Source: Aporrectodea caliginosa (lineage: Eukaryota; Annelida; Clitellata; Crassiclitellata; Lumbricidae). From it: 64,000 nucleotides of DNA. Shown in pieces: positions 35,510 through 45,070 of the stretch; position 1 is the stretch's first letter, and each line of letters starts with the position of its first letter. A program made the translations under genes and the position numbers. The DNA lies in the NCBI GenBank assembly GCA_020284085.1, contig JACEVL010000019.1, positions 1,820,498 through 1,884,497 of the forward strand. Direction: 5' to 3'. Under the pieces are notes generated by a model that saw only the letters and a list, made by a program, of their open reading frames with translations, had not been told where the DNA came from and made no database searches.

Positions 35510-36351
35510 CAGTGTTGTGCACGAGACCACAATTCCAAGACCAAGACCGTGTGGTTCAAGACCAAGACCGAGACCAAGACCGAGACCGAGTGGTCCAAGA
35601 CCGAGACCGAGACCAAGACCGCATCATCCAGGACCAAGATCTAAGCCTCAAGACCATAAACGCAATTCTAAGTTGTAGTGTTACATATTCCCATTATTCA
35701 GATCAGATGCTTATTATAGTTATAGTTATGGTTTTTGTCTCCAAGTCTTCGAGGTCTCATGAAGAGCACACTATAGTTAAAGACACTCTCAGTAGGTGCA
35801 GGTGTTGCGGAATACAAAAAACTCTGCTAGTAGAGAAAAATTTCCCACCAAATGCCTGATCTGCATCGTTTACCCGGCTACTGATTTGGCCTCGAGAAAC
35901 TGCATCAGTGTAAGCTAAACTAGTCACTAAAGCACCAGAGGTCATGTTTAACTGTGCCTCAACGTTTTCTTGTCGCTTCTGATAAGAAGAGAACAACGCG
36001 GTCCTCTCTTGCTTTGTCCTATAATTATAGGCGGATCGTCGCATGAATTCGAAGCTATCTCAGAAGTCCCCGAATAACCGAAAATATCGACAACATTTAA
36101 CAAATAATCCACTCTAGTTCCCACCAAAGGCCAATCCAAAGGCGCAAGACCAAGACCAAAGGCGAATGACCGAGACCAGACGCCCAAGACCAAGACCACA
36201 CCTTTAAGACCAAGACCAAGACTGCACCTTTAAAGACCAAGACCGAGACCAAGACCGGCACATTCGAAATCGAGACCAAGACCAAGACCGCATTTTTTCG
36301 GTCTCGAGACGGTCTCGAGACCAAGACCGCGGTCTCGAGACTACATCACTG
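35510..36351. mobile_element. hAT-type DNA transposon with GACCAA/GACCGA hexamer arrays
   Basis: An 842-bp element with inverted ends (CAGTGTTGTGCACGAGACC left; CAGTGATGTAGTCTCGAGACC reading in from the right) and a perfect 8-bp target duplication AATAAAGG (35502-35509, 36352-36359). Arrays of GACCAA/GACCGA occupy about 35535-35640 and 36140-36330 in the same orientation. The middle has open frames on both strands (35482-35859 +, 35757-36044 -) that I cannot assign to hAT transposase. Confidence 0.92.
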
Positions 36352-36639
36352 AATAAAGGATATACTTACTTACTTACTTACTTAATATGTTGCATAGTTT
36401 CGTAAGTTTGAAGCATGTTGTCAACCAGATAGACGTAGTTTAGTGCTCTGCAGATGCCACAGAAATTCTCAGCAACATCCTTGAATGCCTTCCATGTGCT
36501 TTCTCTGGCCCACTAGCAGATCTTCAAACTGCTTGCCATTGATGGGGAGGGGGTTTAGGGTAATGGTAACACTCTGGCACGAAGACGCAACGGACGCAGT
36601 ACCTTCCCTAAGGTCGACGCAGCCTTTTCATATGCTAGA

Positions 36640-36810
36640 TGGCGTTGAAAAAATGAGCAGTAGGACGTGATGGGCGCCTTGCATGGCTGCCAAACAGTTA
36701 AATTCGACTCCTGTAATAACTAGTGATCATCCGTTCATACTATGAATTGTAATCATAATGCATACTTGTCAGTTTGAAACTATTAAACGAAGATTATTTT
36801 TATTAATGAC
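36640..36810 (+). repeat. Dispersed repeat, copy 2 of 3
   Basis: Contains GATGGGCGCCTTGCATGGC and GACTCCTGTAATAACTAGTG, matching 5655-5815. An open frame (36758-37135, 125 codons) starts inside it but has no recognisable product. Confidence 0.75.
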
Positions 36811-37244
36811 CTGCCTGATTTGTGGATCAACAAAAATGCTTTCTTTAATCTTACACAGTATTCTTGGAAATTTATCGTTCGCAAATATTGAAATCATTCA
36901 CCTTCATTGTGCATCGCTTTCACAAAATTTCTCATCAGTCCGATTTTTATATGAGGAGGAGGTAAAAATATCTTTCTTGTGTCAACAATTGGTTTATGTG
37001 CCATGCTTTTCTGCCCTGGAACCAAACACTTATGAAGCAGCCAGTTCCTTTGATGTTATGAGACTGTTACACACGACTGCCTCATTCTCAAGTGAAACAC
37101 CAGTACTCAACATATCTCAGCTGCATTTCCGGTAACAGTGCCACTACTTTTAGATTAGCACATGTATATGTTTCAGTTCTAGTTGTTATACTACATGTGT
37201 CTCAAAAATAGTTCCGTGTTTTCAGAGAATTCTTTCATTTAATT

Positions 37245-37595
37245 GTTTAGTTGATTGAGTTTGAAGTGAATATATGACCAATTATTAGTTTATAGTTACA
37301 ATTACACAGACTGGAAAGCAAAGAGTAGCAAGGATAAATAATTATACAACATTTATTTTTTAGTTTTATTGAATTTGAATTGATCATATGACCACTTATT
37401 AGTTTATAATTACAATTACAAAGACTGGAAAGCAAACAGTAGCAAGGAAAAATCTATTATACAATGTTTATTGTTTAGTTTATTGAGTTTTAAATTTTTA
37501 ATTGAACATATGACCAATTATTAGTTTATAAAATTACAATTACACAGACTGGAAAGCAAACAGTAGCACGAATAAATAATTATAGAACGTTTTGC
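37245..37595. repeat. ~115-bp tandem repeat, three copies
   Basis: Each unit has TATGACCAATTATTAGTTTA, a short ATTACAATTACA, then AGACTGGAAAGCAAACAGTA and GCAAGGATAAATAATTATA. The copies are about 10-15% different. Confidence 0.92.
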
Positions 37596-37609
37596 TGTAT
37601 ATATCTATT

Positions 37610-38700
37610 TACCGCTGACTCGTCTTGTTAACCAGTCTTTAACAATTGGTATTGTTCCTAAAAGTATGAAAATTGCTAATGTTTCACCAATATTTAAATC
37701 TGGTGGTTGTCAAAATATGCTGAATTACCACCCCATTTCTAAATTACCATGCTTTTCCAAAATACTGCAAAAGGTCATACATGTATAAATGACTGTATGA
37801 TTTTCTAACAGATAATAAAATCTTTTATGATAAATAATTCAGTTTTAGGAAGAACTATTCTATCAACTTAGCCATCATAGAAGTAACTGATAAGATCTCC
37901 GAAGCAATGGATGATTTGAAACTGTACGCTGGGTGTATTTCTTGACCTCTCTAAAGCTTTTGATGCCATAAACCATGACATACTATTTGCTAAATTACAT
38001 CATTATGGTATTCGTGGTGTTGCCCTAGATTGGTTTACATAAGGGCTGGGCATTTAACGCATTTTTAACGCGATAAATGCGTTAATTGATTAAATCTTTT
38101 AACGCCGTTAACACGATTGTCACTGGGCCCAATTATTTCTTGAAATGCGCTAAAACAATTCTTAGTAAAAGCGCTCAGTTTAAACTTTAAAGTAAAACTA
38201 AAAAGTAAAAACACATAGTAAAAGCATGTTTGCTTTTTGTTTATTGACTGCAAGCATTTATATAGCGCATAGTCAAACTTAACTACTCAGAGTCGGTAGA
38301 GTAGTTGCACTAGTTATCTATTGTGACATGTGTTAAAAATTAATCGCGTTATTACAAATTTTAATCGTGCAATTAATTTTGATTAAAATATTTAATCGTT
38401 GCCCACCCCTAGTTTACATCATATTTCTCCTATAGATTCCAACAGGTCTCTTATGTTGGGGTCCTCTCCAGTGAGGCATTCCCATGGTTCTAAATTGGGC
38501 CCTTTACAATTTCTAATTCATATTAGTGATGTTACTAACTGTTCATTGATTCTGCAGAACTTTTGTATTGTTTACTGACAATACATCTGATTTTATTTAT
38601 GACAAAAATTACTTTGCTCTTTTTATTGTATGCATCTGGAATTATGTCAATTATCAATGTGGTTTTAAGCAAATAATATGTTATCACTGAATGTAAAGAA
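37610..38700 (+). mobile_element. CR1/Rex-like LINE reverse transcriptase, degraded and interrupted
   Basis: GIVPKSMKIANVSPIFKSGG then LNYHPISKLPCFSKILQKVI is the RT N-terminal block. [20 protein letters not shown] then [13 protein letters not shown] and, after the MITE at 38041-38411, SYFSYRFQQVSYVG are the palm motifs. The catalytic YxDDT region near 38575 reads LFTDNTSDF, with the second Asp replaced, so it was dead even without the insertion. Confidence 0.87.
38041..38411. mobile_element. hAT-type MITE inserted in a LINE
   Basis: A 371-bp element with ends AAGGGCTGGGCA / TGCCCACCCCTA (10 of 12 matching as inverted repeats) and a perfect 8-bp duplication GTTTACAT (38033-38040, 38412-38419). 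The interior is rich in TTAACGC/GCGTTAA. It splits the LINE motif LDWF(T)SYFSYR. Confidence 0.95.
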
Positions 38701-39190
38701 ACCTAATTATGTTTTATTTACAATTCGCAGGAAATGTGTCCCATAATCCCCTACTACCATTATAACTATACATAACATCCAGCTATATGTACTGCATAGC
38801 CAATACGTATTGAAGAGCGGACATGGCCATTGTGTAACACAGCTTTCATGCTTAAACAGAGAGCGGCCTGTCTCTTTGTTTTGGAACCAATAAACAAACA
38901 TAATAATAATTAACAGTAATGAATCTACAAAGAAGACGCCATTGTTGCGGGTCGTGCTCATAACGCAGCCTAAACAGTGATGAATCTATAAAGAAATCTC
39001 CGTTTCTGCACTGACATTAGTATCAGTGCAGAAACAGGTTGTCAACCTATACAAAGAAATTTTTCGTTTCTTCTTGGTGGGTACTAAAGACAGAAATTTT
39101 TGGGCCTGGTGACAGCAAACACCAACCTTGCAGTCTTGAACCAAGCAGTTCTGCTTTTGTTTTTGACCAACTTAGGCCAAAAAAAATATA

Positions 39191-39561
39191 GGTGTGTTTC
39201 CGGTAACAGTGGTTTTAAAAAATGGGTAGGTAGGTAGGAAAAAAATTTTATTTTGTAAAATAATTTTATGCAATGCTGTATTGTTGTATAATAATAAACG
39301 AATATATCGTCATCATATTTCACCTTGCCAAGGCCAATTTTGCATAGATAATTAACGGTGCCCTTATTTACATAACTCTGGCAAGGTAAGCAGTGTTATC
39401 AATGTTGAAAATCTGCACCTCTGGTACGCAAAGGTTAAATTCATGTGTCAATAAAAAAAAATTTGTGAAAAAATGTGAAAAAAATTCAAAAAAAATTTTT
39501 TCACAAAATTTTCACAGTCGGGCCTAAAAAAGTGGGTCGGTCGGGTTACCGGAAACACACC
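39191..39561. mobile_element. MITE with 17-bp perfect TIRs
   Basis: Ends GGTGTGTTTCCGGTAAC and its exact reverse complement, 371 bp apart. Subterminal GGTAGGTAGG and GGTCGGTCGGG. The flanks (…ATATA | ATTAT…) do not give an unambiguous target duplication, so the superfamily is unassigned. The sequence GTTTCCGGTAACAGTG-like also occurs at 37126-37142. Confidence 0.85.
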
Positions 39562-39564
39562 ATT

Positions 39565-41360
39565 ATTTTGTTTTGGCCTTATGTTCCTGACCAGCTCATT
39601 TAATTCTCACTGTGTTATCAGGTGAGGCTCACCAAACATAATCAGTGTCACTTGCCACATCTGACTCATGCATTGTGTTACAGTTACCAAATAACTGGCT
39701 GTCTAATCATTGTCTATAGCCCTCTCTTGATGTTTGATGTGCATAAGTGCAAATGTATGAGTGTGTGGGTTTGTTCACATGCTGGTTTAATAGCATAAAT
39801 GTGCTAATAAATACAGCACAGCATGCATACTCTTGCTAATTTGAGATGCCTGTTACTTGCACATAAATTGTTTTATAGTATTCAGTATTAAATTAGACAG
39901 AAAATGTTGTGGGGGCGGGGGCAGGAATTTTGTAAGAGAACGGAGTCAATGAAGATTGAAGAGAAACCAGAACAGGGATTTAACTAAACAAATAACAAAA
40001 CACTGAACCAGAGTTTAGTGCTTCATAGACTGGAAACATGGACAATAAGAAAGGATGACGTCAGAAAATAATAAGCCTTCTAGACTTACAATGTAAGAAT
40101 TAGACACAAGAAATAAAGTGATAGCATAGTGAAAAGGGGACTGATTCTTTTATGTAAAAGGGGGACTCTTTACCATTTCTCTTTACCACACTTCACCTAC
40201 TCACCCTTTAATAAGTTAATTGTACACTAAAAGAAGATGAAGGGTGAAAATACTGTATGTAACATTCAGAGAAGGTGCATGATAGCCTAGTGTTCGAGTG
40301 CTGAACTGTCAACAGCAAAGAAGCCAATCTGCACCATAACAGAAACATATTTGAAGATTTCTGTTCTAATAGTGCTCCTAGCAAATTCAACTCTAAACAT
40401 TGACTGTACACAGTTGGCGGGAAAATTAGACAATCACGGAGCAACCACCTGCCCTCATAACACTAAATCTTAGAAATGAAGTTGCTTACACTGCACAAAC
40501 AAGGCTGCCTGCGTGGTTAACTTAAGGGACTGCTCTCTTTGTTCACACGTTAACTTCCGCAGAGAACCACTCTTCATCGGAGATCAAATGAAACCAGCAG
40601 GAGCAAGAGCGCAGTGTAACTATTGACTATACTCACAGCTACTTAAACACACATGCACTGTGTTTCTAACAGACTCTTTCACGACTGTACCAAGCATATG
40701 AAATATTCAAGCATTTTATATATTAAATCAAAGCATTCATGGAAAGGAAACTACACTTCATGCTTATGTGGCCTCTGCATGGAAGCTTCGAATTATCATG
40801 AAAGTGAGAATTGGTTTTTATTGGAAATCATGATATATTTCTTATTCTCTGTTTTTTCTCAATCTGCATCATGGTAAAACTGTATGCCAAGCACTGTCAT
40901 ATAAAATAATAGCTCTTATTAAATCAAACTACTTCTATCAGCATTTTTTAGTCTTTAAATGAACCCTGTTCATCTCACAACTTTACTCGGCTTACTCTGC
41001 TTGCTCTCGTTATACATTAAAATGCAGTATACTCGTTATCAAGACCAAACCCCGTCCTCCAAGCAGCAATTAAATGTGGCCTACATGAAAGCACAAGGCA
41101 TACAATTTGATCATCATCCCAATTTAGACTAAAAAAGAAAAATATGAAACATATAATATTTGTCAACTAAAAAACAATTTTGGTACTAGCAATAAAATTA
41201 ATGTTTCATGGCAGCAGGCCGTACAGAATATTGGTTCAGAGCGCAAACACAGTAACCAATCTACTTGCTCTACTCCCTCCTGTTCCAAGCATGAATACAA
41301 TATACTCCAAGGCAAAAGACACTCTGACTCCAGCTCCAAAGCAGAGATGGAGAAAGTCTC
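39565..41360. other. PKC intron 1, no recognised gene
   Basis: Holds a SINE body relic (40445-40535: CACCTGCCCTCATAACAC, AAGGGACTGCTCTC). A possible tRNA-like SINE head lies at 40275-40330 (TAGCCTAGTGTTCGAGTGCT). Otherwise unremarkable. Confidence 0.4.
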
Positions 41361-41368
41361 GTTCCATC

Positions 41369-41928
41369 CAGGGTGACCACATTTCTTTTCTGCCATTCTT
41401 GGACAACACAGTACTTCCAATCTAAGTCAAATTCAATTAAGACCTGGGCTCATTGGGAAGTGCGCTATACATATTCAATACCTCAACTGAAATATATTGA
41501 ACGATTTTGGACCAAAATTAAGAATTTTATTTGTAATTTTTCAATTAGAAAGTAAATGAGCCAAAAATATACAAGTCTAGATGGTATAGACTTGATAAAG
41601 TGACTGGTTATGGTATTAACGTATAGTATCAACTATGGGTAAACATTTAGAATCTGGGTGCAGGTTTCAGGGATTCAGGCTGCACTCGGTTATGCATCGT
41701 AAGAGTCGGTTAGGGTGAGCGTCGTGAGGGTCAGCTAGTTAGTGTCATCACTAGAAAACAAAGTACCTTCTGTGCAGCATGCCAAAAAGATTGAAAAGAT
41801 ACCGTATAACCGAATAGACTTACGCACCCCGATACTAAATGTTTGCCCAACTTTGTACATTACCACACTCTTAAGTTTGCACTGTTATAAATTTAGTCCA
41901 GAACAACCCGGGACATGTGGTCACCCTA
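41369..41928. mobile_element. hAT-type element, older
   Basis: Ends CAGGGTGACCACAT and, from the right, TAGGGTGACCACAT, 560 bp apart. Flanking octamers GTTCCATC and GTTCCAAG agree at six of eight positions, consistent with a decayed 8-bp target duplication. It lies 120 bp inside PKC intron 1 from the exon 1 donor. No transposase seen. Confidence 0.8.
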
Positions 41929-42048
41929 GTTCCAAGTATCATCAGCTAGCACATGCAAGTATCGTTAAACAGGGCCTGTCAACTACAAAGTACCGTAATC
42001 ACCTAAGGCCGTGTTCTACAAACATTAATAATGACACGCGATACTAAC

Positions 42049-42206
42049 CAAATGAAATCCTTGCAGTGACTACAGAATGTCGGTTGCTTGAAGAATCTAG
42101 CGACGAACTTGTGATCTTTGATCTCGTAGACGTCTTTCTGTCTCAAGGCACCCTTCCGTTCGTGTCTCTGCTGCATGACTCCCTCGCCACGACTAATATC
42201 CGACAT
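42049..42206 (-). CDS. PRKCB/PRKCA-like: Conventional protein kinase C, coding exon 1 (pseudosubstrate and first half of C1A)
   Basis: First coding exon of a conventional (Ca2+/diacylglycerol-dependent) protein kinase C, a cytosolic Ser/Thr kinase recruited to membranes. It encodes 52 codons plus two bases. Residues about 18-23 are the autoinhibitory pseudosubstrate RKGALRQK, in which Ala replaces the phospho-acceptor. The zinc-binding C1A domain then begins at HKF and runs through [16 protein letters not shown]. The exon stops at TG|GTTAGT, splitting the Trp codon exactly as in vertebrate PRKCA/PRKCB. The ATG has A at -3, and an in-frame TGA lies 51 nt upstream (42255-42257), so it is the first Met of this open frame. 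The N-terminus before the pseudosubstrate is a few residues shorter than in human PRKCB. PRKCA and PRKCB cannot be separated here, since invertebrates usually have a single conventional PKC. Confidence 0.95.
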
Positions 42207-42489
42207 GTTCGACCCTATAAACTTATCAATCTGAAGGCACCAGATCTGAACGGGTCAATCGCAACGCTGCAGGGTTTTTAATGACCCTTAAAACAGACGA
42301 ATCCTAAATTAAACCAAAAACCAAAACTAAACTGATTCTTCCACGAAAAGCACAAGCTTACAAACTTTATCGGCACCAACAGTACATGAAAACAGGAGCT
42401 CTAGTTTATATTCGTATTTTATGTCGGTAGGAGGCCGACTGTGATTGGTCGTCCATTTTTAGCAGTAGGCTTATAAATATTATAATAAT

Positions 42490-42640
42490 AATTATACTCT
42501 TCGTTTAATATTTTCAAACCGACAATTACGCAGTATGATTACAAATCAGAATGAACAAGCTATTACAGGTCCTGGAGTCGAAGTTAACTGTATACGACAA
42601 CCATGCAAGGCGCCCATCACGTCCTACATCTCACTTTACC
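42490..42640 (-). repeat. Dispersed repeat, copy 3 of 3
   Basis: Minus-strand copy of the 5655/36640 family (GGCGCCTTGCATGG, CTGTAATAGCTTGTTCATTC-like). It ends within 300 bp of the PKC start codon. Confidence 0.7.
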
Positions 42641-42947
42641 AACGCGTCATCTCGCGAATGATAGGCTGAGTCAAAGACCTTACTGAGTGGACCTTTGGAA
42701 GGTATGGGAAGCGATCCCGCTACCTACTGCTCTTCACGACAGTGATCGATAGGCTACCACTACACTATGGACCCCTCCCAGTGGTGCTGCCACCTTGAAA
42801 ATGTTCTAACAAAGAGTAGGCTACAGTTCGAAAATAATGTAACAGAACTTTTATTTTGCAAATAAAAACGATGTGTACCTAATAAAATTAAGTCATATAA
42901 CATATTATTTGTTAAATTTTTTTACGGACACTGATTATTTGCAGAGA

Positions 42948-43195
42948 TAAGTAAGTAAGTAAGTACGTGCTTTATTGAACCGCCTGCAAACGCACTGCGG
43001 GAACATCAGAATGAATCACAAAAATCACAAATGTCAAAAATATCATAAAATACAATAAAACAGACATCTATGCATATATGATATTAAGGTAATAGTAAAA
43101 AGAAAGATTAGCAATAAAATCAATAAAATAACATACGCGTAATAAAACCACATCTAGATAGAAACTCAATAAGATTTTAAAACGCATCATAAGTA
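42948..43195 (-). mobile_element. LINE 3' tail fragment
   Basis: (TTAC)n-type tail (AAGTAAGTAAGTAAG on plus) followed by GCTTTATTGAACCGCCTGCA, the layout of a minus-strand LINE 3' end. No coding recovered. Confidence 0.45.
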
Positions 43196-43234
43196 AAATT
43201 TCTTCATCTCGTCACTATAGGCCTATACGTAAAG

Positions 43235-43605
43235 CAGGGCTGTTAAAGGCAATTGGTTTTTTGTTTTTGGCGTTTTTAATTTTTTAAATAAAAAAACAAA
43301 AAACCGTAAAAATTGGTTGTTTTATGTTTTTTTACAAATTTAGAAAGTATAAATTCCAAACTGGCGTCTCTTCAACTCTCTTGGCAATAATTGTTGTGTG
43401 GTCTTAATTGTTAATTTCTTTAAATGACATATTCTATGATTCTACTGTTCTAGTTAATTTCATTTATATGCATCTGATTAACTTGAACGGTAGGCCTATA
43501 TATGCCATTTTTATGAGTTTTATGATCCGAAATAGGAAAATCTTAAAAATTAAAAAAACAAAAACAACTTTTCATTTTGAAAAAACTTGGTTTTTTGCAC
43601 CTCTG
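43235..43605. mobile_element. Probable hAT-type MITE, diverged
   Basis: Starts CAGGGCTGTTAAA and ends GTTTTTTGCACCTCTG, imperfect inverted ends with TTGGTTTTTTG/CTTGGTTTTTTGC text at both sides. Flanks ACGTAAAG / ACGTAATT match at six of eight. Interior (T/A)-homopolymer-rich. Confidence 0.55.
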
Positions 43606-43669
43606 ACGTAATTAAGTACTCAGCGACCATTGCAATTTGTAAGCACAAAATACAATGTAGGCTACCAAA

Positions 43670-43995
43670 AATGCCCTACAATACAATACAATACAATTAG
43701 AAATTTATGGCGCGCATTTATAGAACAAGTCTTGCACGAAAGCGCGTCTAGCTGCGCTGTGTTCTTAATAAATCAAATCAAATCAAATCAAATCATTTTT
43801 ATTGACCTTCAAGAACAAAAATTGCCAGATTACATGAAAATACACAAATGCTGAGGAAAGGTAAAAAACGAACAGCCAAAGATATTCAATGAAGTATTTA
43901 CGTACATACAGTTTTAAATCCGCAGTAGAAAGCATAATGGGTTAGAATAGAAGGGTCAATAAAGGAGACCTAAAGGGACCTAGGTCCCGCTAATA
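43670..43995 (-). mobile_element. Two LINE 3' tails, minus orientation
   Basis: (ATACA)n followed by ATTTATGGCGCGCATTTATA at 43680-43725, and (AAATC)n followed by TTTTTATTGACCTTC at 43770-43810. Both are the repeat tail plus GCGC…TATA terminus of minus-strand LINE insertions. Confidence 0.55.
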
Positions 43996-44119
43996 AGGCC
44001 CCCAGTTTATAGCCTATAGTGTAATGAGAATAGATGAGTTTTTAATTTTGATTTAAATTGGGTAAACGTATGGTACCATCATACTACCATAACTCTCGAC
44101 CTAAACGACACCCACCTTA

Positions 44120-44568
44120 GGGGCCGTCCATAATGTACGTCACGCCCAGGGGGAGGGGGTTTAAGAAAGTGTGACAGTTTGTGACAGGGAGGAGGGGGGT
44201 CAGGCCATGTGTGACGTCACACATTTTTTATATTTTATTTATAATTTATTTTTTTATTTTTAGCAGAATTTCATAGCTTTAAAAATAATTTTCAAAAATT
44301 TTCTGAAACATTTTAATTAGTTTTATGTCAAAATAGCATGAAATGCATATCTCCTGAATGTGTTTTTCACGATTCCTCTCGCTAGGAGCGCTAGTAATAA
44401 TGCTGTTGCGAAGCCTTGTTTATGTATTAGCCTTGCTTTCGGAAGTATTATTATTTCTATGTTGAAAGTGTGACGTACTTTAGGGGGGTCCGAGTTTTGT
44501 GACAGTTTGTGACAGGGGAGGGGGGTAAAATGGTCAAAAATAGCGTGACGTACTTTATGGACGGCCCC
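44120..44568. mobile_element. MITE with 25-bp TIRs and TTA target duplication, 5' of NDUFAB1
   Basis: A 449-bp element with inverted ends beginning GGGGCCGTCCATAA (24 of 25 bases matching) and flanked by TTA on both sides (44117-44119, 44569-44571). Subterminal G-runs and GTGACAGTTTGTGACAG occur at both ends. A 3-bp TTA duplication would suit PIF/Harbinger, but this assignment is tentative. Confidence 0.9.
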
Positions 44569-44574
44569 TTAGCA

Positions 44575-44750
44575 GCTACTCTGACCCCTCTGATCCTCTG
44601 GAAACCGGACTCGGACCTCCCTCGGACTACTCTTTTGAACAACCCTTCTGACTAGACGCAGCGCTCGTGAATAAGCTGGTGCCCTGCGCTTGGCTTTCGA
44701 GTGGCGCTTTAGAAGTTTGGAGATTACGATTACGATTACGATTTCTTGTA
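44575..44750 (+). mobile_element. LINE 3' end with GATTAC tail
   Basis: GGCTTTCGAGTGGCGCTTTA then GAAGTTTGG and (GATTAC)n matches the CR1/L2-like 3' terminus seen elsewhere in the window. It ends 150 bp before the NDUFAB1 ATG. Confidence 0.7.
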
Positions 44751-44899
44751 CGCAACACGCAACTGACCACATAGCGACAGAGCCTGCTCTAGTGTTGTAA
44801 AGTTGACTAAGTCTTGTTTACTGATGACGTACTCTTGCCAAGCCCAACGAGGTGTGGAATCTCCTCGGAGGATCTATGGTCTGAGAAGTTGCTGTCAAG

Positions 44900-45070
44900 A
44901 TGGCCGGTGTGCTGTGCAGAGGTCTCGCGGTTCTATCGACTCGTATTAATGGCGCTGCTGCTTTTCGTAATCTATCTAGATGGAGCTCAGTTACTGCGAT
45001 CGGAACGCAACATCTGATGAACAGGACCCAAAGTTCCAGAAGTTTTTGCGCACTAAATTACACGAAACCG
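44900..45070 (+). CDS. NDUFAB1: Mitochondrial acyl carrier protein, coding exon 1 (targeting presequence)
   Basis: Encodes residues 1-57 of the precursor of mitochondrial ACP, which carries acyl chains in mitochondrial fatty-acid synthesis and is a subunit of respiratory complex I and a partner of LYR proteins in Fe-S assembly. The segment begins MAGVLCRGLAVLSTRINGAA and is rich in Arg, Ser and Ala with no Asp or Glu, as expected for a matrix-targeting presequence. The ATG sits in a good context (GTCAAGATGG), and an in-frame TGA at 44882-44884 rules out an upstream start. Donor GTGAGA follows CCG at phase 0, matching exon 2. Presequences are poorly conserved, so this exon rests on position, phase and composition rather than alignment. 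Confidence 0.88.

Larger units (their letters stand above)
42207..44899. promoter_or_regulatory. Divergent intergenic region between PKC and NDUFAB1
   Basis: The two start codons face away from each other across 2.69 kb, which must hold the 5' UTRs and promoters of both genes unless non-coding upstream exons exist. I see no strong CpG island or TATA box near either ATG. Much of the interval is repeats: a copy of a dispersed repeat (42490-42640), LINE tails, two terminal-inverted-repeat elements (43235-43605, 44120-44568) and a LINE 3' end (44575-44750). That leaves about 150 bp of unique sequence upstream of the NDUFAB1 ATG and about 280 bp upstream of the PKC ATG. Promoter function is inferred only from position. 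Confidence 0.5.

Noticed and set aside
35482..36324. Long open frames with QDQDRDRDR or VLVLVLVS repeats
   Set aside because: Created by the GACCAA/GACCGA hexamer arrays. No transposase similarity seen.
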